Source: Lactobacillus melliventris
GTDB lineage: Bacteria > Bacillota > Bacilli > Lactobacillales > Lactobacillaceae
DNA: 64,000 bases
Direction of reading: 5' to 3'
NCBI RefSeq assembly: GCF_013346935.1
Contig: NZ_JAAEEB010000001.1
Location: forward strand, 276,830 to 340,829
Below, piece by piece: positions 57,858 to 64,000 of the stretch; the first letter of the stretch is position 1; each line of letters begins with the position of its first letter. The position numbers and the translations under genes are program-made. The notes below the pieces were generated by a model that was not told the origin of the DNA, ran no database searches, and saw only the letters and a program-made list of their open reading frames with translations.

Positions 57858-57885
57858 ATTATATCAAACATCAACAATCGGTCAA
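57858..57885 (-). promoter_or_regulatory. Promoter of rpsU
   Basis: TTGACC (57880-57885) and a perfect TATAAT (57858-57863) are 16 bases apart on minus, one of the strongest promoters in the window and fitting for a ribosomal protein gene. Confidence 0.85.
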
Positions 57886-57944
57886 TACAAACGTTCAATA
57901 TTTTTTAGAAAAAAGTTAACCTGTTAATGACTTTTGTTAAATTG

Positions 57945-57950
57945 TATAAT
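57945..57950 (+). promoter_or_regulatory. -10 element of ppsR
   Basis: A perfect TATAAT lies 18 bases before the ppsR start; the -35 region is poor (GTTAAT at 16 bases). Confidence 0.5.
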
Positions 57951-57968
57951 AAATTAAAAAAGGAGTAA

Positions 57969-58799
57969 ATGATGGCTGAAGCGACACCAAAAAAAGAAGT
58001 TAACATTATAATTATTTCAGATTCTGCAGGAGATACAGCGTTCAATAATGCTGTAGCTGCCGCAGCACAATTTCCTGACGCGCAAATCACTTACAGAAGA
58101 TATCCTTTCATAATTAACAAAGAAAAATTAGAGGAGACTTTTGAAGAGATAATACAATACCCTAATTTGTTACTTATTTACAGCCTGGTAAAAGATGAAA
58201 TGCAAATACCAGTTATTCGCTTTGTCAGAGAACATCACATCGAAAGCGTAGATATTCTGTCGCCTGCAATTGAGTCTATCCAAAAATTGACTGGTCTTAA
58301 ACCTGAGCAAAAAATTGGTGCACAACACAAAATGAACCAAAAATACTTCGATCGGATTTCTGCAATGGAGTTTGCTGTAATGTACGATGATGGGAAGGAT
58401 CCTAAAGGGTTTTTGGAAGCAGATGTTGTTCTGCTGGGAGTTTCAAGGACTTCAAAAACGCCTTTATCTTTATTTTTAGCAAACAAAAATTTGAAGGTAG
58501 CGAATTTACCGCTGGTGCCTGACACCCATATTCCTAAAGAAATATATCAAATTGATCCTAAAAAGATTATTGGTTTGACTAACGATTTATCCGTTTTAAA
58601 TGAAATTAGGCGTGAAAGAATGATTTCTTATGGTTTGAGTCCTGATACGTCTTACTCTAATACTGATGCGATTAAAAAGGAATTGGATTCTGCGCAAAAA
58701 CTCTATGATAAATTAGGCTGTTTTGTAATTAACGTTGCGCACCGCTCAATTGAAGAAACAGCAGCTATCATAATGAATCATTTAGGAGTCCAAAAATAA
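57969..58799 (+). CDS. ppsR: Pyruvate,phosphate dikinase/PEP synthase regulatory protein (DUF299)
   Basis: A 276-residue bifunctional ADP-dependent kinase/Pi-dependent phosphorylase of the YqfL/PpsR family, which switches PPDK or PEP synthase off and on by phosphorylation. The N-terminus is IIISDSAGDTAFN, and the P-loop is GVSRTSKTPLSLFLA (about 156-170). The C-terminal CFVINVAHRSIEETAA is conserved. AGGAG precedes tandem ATGs at 57969 and 57972. No target dikinase gene is in the window. Confidence 0.92.
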   Translation: MMAEATPKKEVNIIIISDSAGDTAFNNAVAAAAQFPDAQITYRRYPFIINKEKLEETFEEIIQYPNLLLIYSLVKDEMQIPVIRFVREHHIESVDILSPAIESIQKLTGLKPEQKIGAQHKMNQKYFDRISAMEFAVMYDDGKDPKGFLEADVVLLGVSRTSKTPLSLFLANKNLKVANLPLVPDTHIPKEIYQIDPKKIIGLTNDLSVLNEIRRERMISYGLSPDTSYSNTDAIKKELDSAQKLYDKLGCFVINVAHRSIEETAAIIMNHLGVQK

Positions 58800-58947
58800 T
58801 TTCTAGTGAAATTTTTAACTGATAATGGCTTATTTAAAAAAGCGCCAAGTTTAAGAATATCTAGGCTGATTAATTGCAGTAAGGTGGCTCAAAAAATAAA
58901 ATAGAAGTAGGCAATAACAGATTTTAGTTCATAGAAAGGGCCAAATT

Positions 58948-59484
58948 ATGCAAGCAAATAATGAAAAACTAGATACTGCGATTTTCGCTGGTGGGTGCTT
59001 CTGGTGCATGGTTAAACCTTTTGATTCACTGCCTGGAATTAAGAAAGTGATTTCTGGATATACAGGAGGTCATGTCCCAAATCCTACTTATGAGCAAGTT
59101 TGCACTGGAACTACTGGTCATACAGAGGCAGTGGAAATAACTTTTGATCCTGAAATTATGTCGTATCAGAAATTATTGGACTACTATTGGCAAGTAACGG
59201 ATCCTACAGATGCAAGCGGACAATTTCAGGATCGTGGAGATAACTATCGTCCAGTAATCTTTTATAATTCCCCTGCTCAAAAAGAAGCAGCTGAAAATTC
59301 AAAAGAAGCTTTACAAAATAGCGGCAAATTTGATGCCCCCATTGTTACTCAAATTGAACCTGCTAAACCGTTTTATCCGGCAGAAGATTACCATCAGGAT
59401 TTTTACAAAAAAAATCCTTTCCGGTACAATCTTGAAGAGTCTGGTGGTAGAGCAGATTTCATAAAAAAACATTGGCAGAATTAA
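58948..59484 (+). CDS. msrA: Peptide-methionine (S)-S-oxide reductase MsrA
   Basis: A 178-residue repair enzyme that reduces methionine-S-sulfoxide. The motif GGCFWC (15-20) gives the catalytic Cys17. [27 protein letters not shown] and the [12 protein letters not shown] block are typical. There is no MsrB domain. GAAAGGG serves as ribosome binding site and a hairpin terminator follows. The 148-base gap to ppsR contains nothing I can identify. Confidence 0.96.
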   Translation: MQANNEKLDTAIFAGGCFWCMVKPFDSLPGIKKVISGYTGGHVPNPTYEQVCTGTTGHTEAVEITFDPEIMSYQKLLDYYWQVTDPTDASGQFQDRGDNYRPVIFYNSPAQKEAAENSKEALQNSGKFDAPIVTQIEPAKPFYPAEDYHQDFYKKNPFRYNLEESGGRADFIKKHWQN

Positions 59485-59544
59485 TCAAAGTTTTGACCAA
59501 AAGTGCTTTAAATTTTACGTAGTTGTGTTAGTATACTTAAGAAA

Positions 59545-59586
59545 AATACTAGTTTTTATATTTAATATAAAAACTAGTATTTTATT
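59545..59586 (+). terminator. Terminator after msrA
   Basis: AATACTAGTTTTTATAT and ATATAAAAACTAGTATT form a 17-bp stem with a three-base loop, followed by TTATTATTTT on plus. Confidence 0.85.
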
Positions 59587-59634
59587 ATTTTATAAAAATT
59601 AATTAGAGTGCTTAATAAAAAGGATTTATTAACA

Positions 59635-60513
59635 ATGGATCAACTTGACGCGTTCAATCGGCGGTATAACCTACTATCAAAAATTTCTGCATCTTTTTTT
59701 TATTCATTAGCGGTTGCCGTAGCTTTAAATTTCTTTTGGACACCCGGCCACATGTACTCCTCGGGGGTTACTGGTTTTGCACAATTGATTAACACTATGA
59801 GCGAGCGGTTTTTGCCCTTTACCTTGTCAACTTCAGTCCTCTACTTTGTTCTTAACTTGCCCCTACTTCTTTTAGCGTGGATAAAGATTGGCCATAAATT
59901 TACCTTCTTTACCATTATTACTGTCATACTTGGTTCAATTATGATGAGAGTCATTCAACCGGTGAATATGCATATTGACCCTCTTGTCTGTGCTATTTTT
60001 GGTGGTATGATCAACGGACTGGGAACAGGTTTTGCTCTAAAGAATGGTATTTCAACTGGCGGACTGGATATCATTGGAATAGTAATTCAAAGGAAAACGG
60101 GTACTAGTTACGGTAAAATCAGTATTTTAATTAACCTGATTATTATTGCTGCTGCGGGTTTTGCTTTCGGCTGGACCCGTGCCCTTTATTCAGCTTTGAC
60201 AATTTTCATCAATGGCCGTGTAATCGATGCTGTATACACTCAGCATCAAAAATTACAAGTCACAATTGTTACAGAAAAGCCTAAAACAATCATTGATGGC
60301 ATTCAAGAAAAAATGCACCGGGGCATCACTATCTTTCATGATGTTGAGGGTGCATACAGCCATAACGAGAAAAAAGTTCTCATTACAGTTATTGATAGAT
60401 ATGATATGTATGACGTTTTACATATTGTTAAAAAAAGCGATCCATATGCTTTTATGAGTGTTACCGAAGTAGAACGAGTTTATGGCAGTTTTAAGGAGCA
60501 AGAAATAGTTTAG
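59635..60513 (+). CDS. YitT-family membrane protein (DUF2179)
   Basis: The start is ATG 59635 (292 aa, MDQLDAFNRR) with AAGGAT upstream; a GTG nine codons earlier is less likely. About five TM helices occupy the first 200 residues, with ALKNGISTGGLDIIGIVIQRKTG typical of YitT proteins. The C-terminal cytoplasmic DUF2179 domain (about 210-285) has HRGITIFHDVEGAYSHNEKKVLITV. The function is unknown. Confidence 0.9.
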   Translation: MDQLDAFNRRYNLLSKISASFFYSLAVAVALNFFWTPGHMYSSGVTGFAQLINTMSERFLPFTLSTSVLYFVLNLPLLLLAWIKIGHKFTFFTIITVILGSIMMRVIQPVNMHIDPLVCAIFGGMINGLGTGFALKNGISTGGLDIIGIVIQRKTGTSYGKISILINLIIIAAAGFAFGWTRALYSALTIFINGRVIDAVYTQHQKLQVTIVTEKPKTIIDGIQEKMHRGITIFHDVEGAYSHNEKKVLITVIDRYDMYDVLHIVKKSDPYAFMSVTEVERVYGSFKEQEIV

Positions 60514-60756
60514 AAAATAAAAATGATAATTCATCAGGCCTTTAATGAAGGTATTATTAAGACTAAAATTAAGTTTTTAGATTTTAGCTATGGACAAACT
60601 TTTAATACTTAATCGAAAACCTGTTTTTAAAATTTATCTCAATCCTTTTCTTTTTTATTACTCTTCCTACTATCAAGTTATGATATACATTCTGTACGAA
60701 TTTTAAAAATGGCTTTACTTAGATAAATTAATCTAACCCGAATGTTTTATTTAGTC

Positions 60757-60797
60757 AATAAAAAGGTCGCACTCAAATTAAATAATATCGTGCGATC
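60757..60797 (-). terminator. Terminator of the GH30 genes; rest of the 60514-60835 gap shows no gene
   Basis: On minus GATCGCAC and GTGCGACC pair (one G-U) and are followed by TTTTTATTG, 39 bases after the stop of the downstream GH30 copy. The rest of this 322-base AT-rich gap holds no convincing frame, RNA or repeat. Confidence 0.7.
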
Positions 60798-60833
60798 TTA
60801 GTAAAATTATTTTTATTTATATATTGTACTGTC

Positions 60834-62420
60834 TATTATCTTTTATTTTTGTTTACACCTTTGCCTGGAGCTTCATCTTCTGATAAGTTGCTTGGCAATG
60901 GATTTAATTTAAATGCCTCATCTGAACGCGGTGAACTTGTGTTGATCTTGCTATTAGATTTATGCAAAGTTACTGTCCCCCATGCTGGTACTGTTACTTC
61001 TTGCCACTTCACTGCTTGTCCACTTATAGCTACTGCGGCTTTCAATGCCTTTCCTGTAGGATTATACAAGTGTGCCGCAATATCTCCGTTTGGTGCTAAA
61101 AAGGCTACAGATCCAATGCCGCCAGTATATCCATCTTGCGTATACGTTGTTGATCCTATGACTTTAGATCCCGGCTCAACATCTTGACCAAAGTTACGCA
61201 ACATATAATATTCCAGATTGCGTTGAACTTTACCTGTCTTGTGGTCAATTGTAACAACTCCGCGACGTCCTGTAGATCCAACCATATTAGGTAGTCCGCG
61301 TTCATCCAGAGCCATATTCCATAAAATAATTGATGATGTGCCTTGGCGTACCAGCCAGTTACCAATTAAGCCCATCATAATATGCGATGCATCCTCTGGA
61401 GTTTCTTCTAGCATGCAGCGACGTTCAGTCATAGATGATTTCCAGTTAGGAAAGGCCCGACTACCTTTAAATAAATTACTGTAAGGCCCATCATAGGTGT
61501 GAAAAGCAAACCCATCAAACGCGGTAGCTTGTTGCGGGGTTATCTGCTCTGCTAGGTTAGTGTTTAACACATTAAAACTGCCATCCCAGAAATAAATCTT
61601 AGTGTCAGGGAAAGACTTGTCTAAGGCAGGACGTAAATACTTGTATCCAAAATTAGCTATTTCAGGAATTGTCCAAATCATAGCTGGCCAGGCAGCCGCA
61701 TTAGACGGTTCATTTTGAATAGTTAACGCATAAATCGGTATACCTAGTTTTTTATATGCTTCCAGATACTTGACAAAGTATTGGGCATACACGCCTTCAA
61801 AAGTATCTTTATCATCATAGCTGTATCCTGTATACTCACCAAACCGTAAGTGTCCACCCATCTTCAATTCGCCAGTATTTTTCATCCAAGCTGGCGCTGA
61901 CCATGGAGAAGCCATGATTTTCACTGCTGGATTAATTTGTAAAATTTCTTGTACTACTGGTACGATATACTTCAAATCTTTTGTCGCATTGGGTGCTCCA
62001 GGGGTACCCTCACCAATTGAAAACTTGGCAAGATTAGAATCATGCTCTCCAAATGGAACGTCATCATATGTATAATATGGTTGGCTAGCTGGTTCACAAG
62101 ATCCTAGGGGAATACGAATCATGGAATAAGCACCCTGCTCAGGATCAAACAATTCATGTAGTAAAGCGCTACGTTGTTCTTTACTCTGTTTCCAAATTAA
62201 TGAGGCTGCGGCATCCGTAATAGCAGCACCTGCACCTAACCAATCTTGATGCTTATCGGCAGGATCAATAATGATTTTATAAACATCCTTTTGAACGTTG
62301 TCCTGTAATTGCGGCGTATTTAAAGGCGTACGCTTCTGCGAAAGATCACCAGCTGTGACTGTCCAAAATTCTTGCGAAAATTGATTCGATTTATTAATAT
62401 TTGACATAATTTTCCTCCTA
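60834..62420. repeat. Tandem direct repeat, unit 1 (1587 bp)
   Basis: The unit holds one complete GH30 gene plus its ribosome binding site. It is repeated immediately at 62421-64000 with a period of 1587 bases. I find only two base differences in the compared sequence (61012 C versus 62599 T, and 61281 A versus 62868 G), both changing an amino acid. Confidence 0.95.
60836..62407 (-). CDS. GH30-family glycoside hydrolase, downstream copy
   Basis: A 523-residue glycosidase related to glucosylceramidases (GH30, clan A TIM barrel plus beta side domain). WLGAGAAITDAAASL (56-70) is the start of the barrel. The acid/base is Glu233 in TIQNEPSN; the likely nucleophile is Glu328 in SSMTERR by position. 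WNMALDERGLPN and the C-terminal beta domain follow. No signal peptide or TM helix is present, so it acts inside the cell, probably on an imported glucoside or other beta-linked sugar. A polar tail of about 35 residues ends in basic KNKR. It differs from the upstream copy by Val376 and Val466. Only 15 bases separate the two genes. Confidence 0.9.
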   Translation of the reverse strand: MSNINKSNQFSQEFWTVTAGDLSQKRTPLNTPQLQDNVQKDVYKIIIDPADKHQDWLGAGAAITDAAASLIWKQSKEQRSALLHELFDPEQGAYSMIRIPLGSCEPASQPYYTYDDVPFGEHDSNLAKFSIGEGTPGAPNATKDLKYIVPVVQEILQINPAVKIMASPWSAPAWMKNTGELKMGGHLRFGEYTGYSYDDKDTFEGVYAQYFVKYLEAYKKLGIPIYALTIQNEPSNAAAWPAMIWTIPEIANFGYKYLRPALDKSFPDTKIYFWDGSFNVLNTNLAEQITPQQATAFDGFAFHTYDGPYSNLFKGSRAFPNWKSSMTERRCMLEETPEDASHIMMGLIGNWLVRQGTSSIILWNMALDERGLPNMVGSTGRRGVVTIDHKTGKVQRNLEYYMLRNFGQDVEPGSKVIGSTTYTQDGYTGGIGSVAFLAPNGDIAAHLYNPTGKALKAAVAISGQAVKWQEVTVPAWGTVTLHKSNSKINTSSPRSDEAFKLNPLPSNLSEDEAPGKGVNKNKR

Positions 62421-64000
62421 TATTATCTTTTATTTTTGTTTACACCTTTGCCTGGAGCTTCATCTTCTGATAAGTTGCTTGGCAATGGATTTAATTTAAA
62501 TGCCTCATCTGAACGCGGTGAACTTGTGTTGATCTTGCTATTAGATTTATGCAAAGTTACTGTCCCCCATGCTGGTACTGTTACTTCTTGCCACTTCATT
62601 GCTTGTCCACTTATAGCTACTGCGGCTTTCAATGCCTTTCCTGTAGGATTATACAAGTGTGCCGCAATATCTCCGTTTGGTGCTAAAAAGGCTACAGATC
62701 CAATGCCGCCAGTATATCCATCTTGCGTATACGTTGTTGATCCTATGACTTTAGATCCCGGCTCAACATCTTGACCAAAGTTACGCAACATATAATATTC
62801 CAGATTGCGTTGAACTTTACCTGTCTTGTGGTCAATTGTAACAACTCCGCGACGTCCTGTAGATCCAGCCATATTAGGTAGTCCGCGTTCATCCAGAGCC
62901 ATATTCCATAAAATAATTGATGATGTGCCTTGGCGTACCAGCCAGTTACCAATTAAGCCCATCATAATATGCGATGCATCCTCTGGAGTTTCTTCTAGCA
63001 TGCAGCGACGTTCAGTCATAGATGATTTCCAGTTAGGAAAGGCCCGACTACCTTTAAATAAATTACTGTAAGGCCCATCATAGGTGTGAAAAGCAAACCC
63101 ATCAAACGCGGTAGCTTGTTGCGGGGTTATCTGCTCTGCTAGGTTAGTGTTTAACACATTAAAACTGCCATCCCAGAAATAAATCTTAGTGTCAGGGAAA
63201 GACTTGTCTAAGGCAGGACGTAAATACTTGTATCCAAAATTAGCTATTTCAGGAATTGTCCAAATCATAGCTGGCCAGGCAGCCGCATTAGACGGTTCAT
63301 TTTGAATAGTTAACGCATAAATCGGTATACCTAGTTTTTTATATGCTTCCAGATACTTGACAAAGTATTGGGCATACACGCCTTCAAAAGTATCTTTATC
63401 ATCATAGCTGTATCCTGTATACTCACCAAACCGTAAGTGTCCACCCATCTTCAATTCGCCAGTATTTTTCATCCAAGCTGGCGCTGACCATGGAGAAGCC
63501 ATGATTTTCACTGCTGGATTAATTTGTAAAATTTCTTGTACTACTGGTACGATATACTTCAAATCTTTTGTCGCATTGGGTGCTCCAGGGGTACCCTCAC
63601 CAATTGAAAACTTGGCAAGATTAGAATCATGCTCTCCAAATGGAACGTCATCATATGTATAATATGGTTGGCTAGCTGGTTCACAAGATCCTAGGGGAAT
63701 ACGAATCATGGAATAAGCACCCTGCTCAGGATCAAACAATTCATGTAGTAAAGCGCTACGTTGTTCTTTACTCTGTTTCCAAATTAATGAGGCTGCGGCA
63801 TCCGTAATAGCAGCACCTGCACCTAACCAATCTTGATGCTTATCGGCAGGATCAATAATGATTTTATAAACATCCTTTTGAACGTTGTCCTGTAATTGCG
63901 GCGTATTTAAAGGCGTACGCTTCTGCGAAAGATCACCAGCTGTGACTGTCCAAAATTCTTGCGAAAATTGATTCGATTTATTAATATTTGACATAATTTT
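62421..64000. repeat. Tandem direct repeat, unit 2 (cut by window end)
   Basis: This is the second copy of the 1587-base unit, missing only about seven bases at the window edge. The last bases (AATTTT after the start codon) match those in unit 1, so a third unit beyond the edge cannot be excluded. Confidence 0.93.
62423..63994 (-). CDS. GH30-family glycoside hydrolase, upstream copy
   Basis: A 523-residue protein identical to the other copy except Ala376 and Met466. Acid/base Glu233 and candidate nucleophile Glu328 are intact, so both copies should be active. The ATG at 63994 is six bases from the window end; its promoter and any sugar-uptake genes upstream are outside. By analogy to unit 1, its ribosome binding site would be CTCC on plus just past the edge. 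The two copies are probably cotranscribed. Confidence 0.9.
   Translation of the reverse strand: MSNINKSNQFSQEFWTVTAGDLSQKRTPLNTPQLQDNVQKDVYKIIIDPADKHQDWLGAGAAITDAAASLIWKQSKEQRSALLHELFDPEQGAYSMIRIPLGSCEPASQPYYTYDDVPFGEHDSNLAKFSIGEGTPGAPNATKDLKYIVPVVQEILQINPAVKIMASPWSAPAWMKNTGELKMGGHLRFGEYTGYSYDDKDTFEGVYAQYFVKYLEAYKKLGIPIYALTIQNEPSNAAAWPAMIWTIPEIANFGYKYLRPALDKSFPDTKIYFWDGSFNVLNTNLAEQITPQQATAFDGFAFHTYDGPYSNLFKGSRAFPNWKSSMTERRCMLEETPEDASHIMMGLIGNWLVRQGTSSIILWNMALDERGLPNMAGSTGRRGVVTIDHKTGKVQRNLEYYMLRNFGQDVEPGSKVIGSTTYTQDGYTGGIGSVAFLAPNGDIAAHLYNPTGKALKAAVAISGQAMKWQEVTVPAWGTVTLHKSNSKINTSSPRSDEAFKLNPLPSNLSEDEAPGKGVNKNKR

Noticed and set aside
60849..61187. Open frame on plus opposite the GH30 gene (repeated at 62436-62774)
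   Set aside because: It is antisense to a clear GH30 enzyme, has no ribosome binding site, and is duplicated only because the gene beneath it is duplicated.

Overview
The window is low-GC chromosomal DNA from a member of the genus Lactobacillus in the narrow sense (acidophilus/delbrueckii-like). This is inferred from gene content and order: a complete mevalonate-pathway operon ending in a type 2 IPP isomerase, a RexAB/AddAB pair, Firmicutes blocks such as asnS-dnaD-nth, gpsB-rnpB, recU-pbp1A and phoH-ybeY-era-recO-glyQS-dnaG-rpoD, a type B RNase P RNA, and AGGAGG-type ribosome binding sites with frequent TTG/GTG starts. The species cannot be fixed from the sequence alone. No tRNA, rRNA, insertion sequence, prophage or CRISPR array was seen.

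Layout. 0-4.2 kb (minus): lspA, rluD, carA and the first codons of carB, then fhs. 4.4-8.7 kb (minus): a small membrane protein, a metallophosphoesterase, the RNA methyltransferase ypsC, rnpB with its own promoter and terminator, gpsB and ypsA. 8.8-11.8 kb (plus): recU-pbp1A. 11.8-25.2 kb (minus): a small membrane protein, nth-dnaD-asnS, ypmB-dinG, addA-addB. 25.3-29.3 kb (plus): mvk-mvaD-pmk-fni. 29.3-33.2 kb (minus): a HAD phosphatase, an rsmF-like rRNA methyltransferase, an FtsX-like membrane protein and a putative methyltransferase. 33.3-34.2 kb (plus): lepB and a small HTH-like protein. 34.4-42.7 kb (minus): an accessory block of three ABC-transporter operons, two with their own GntR/YtrA-type regulator. 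43.0-45.7 kb (minus): trmK-nif3-pepT. 46.0-47.7 kb (plus): a Nudix hydrolase and a CPBP protease. 47.7-57.8 kb (minus): rpoD, dnaG, glyS, glyQ with a T-box leader, recO, era, ybeY, phoH, yqeY, rpsU. 58-60.5 kb (plus): ppsR, msrA, a YitT-family protein. 60.8-64 kb (minus): two almost identical tandem GH30 glycosidase genes.

How the genes work together. Most of the window is housekeeping: replication priming and initiation (dnaG, dnaD), recombination and repair (addAB, recO, recU, nth, dinG), cell wall and division (pbp1A, gpsB), isoprenoid precursors, translation and RNA modification. The ABC block is the main accessory region. Its three operons carry similar dyads (AGTGTA-N12-TACACT type) upstream of each first gene, suggesting one regulon responding to cell-envelope stress or an antimicrobial peptide. 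Two of the operons are paralogous (GntR + ATPase + one or three permeases of a common family); the third looks like a lantibiotic-immunity (LanFEG) type exporter.

Points most worth checking: CarA has lost its glutaminase nucleophile and catalytic histidine, and the visible CarB N-terminus is also divergent; Nth and AddB both lack the cysteines of their usual iron-sulfur clusters; the ABC regulon; and the recent GH30 tandem duplication.
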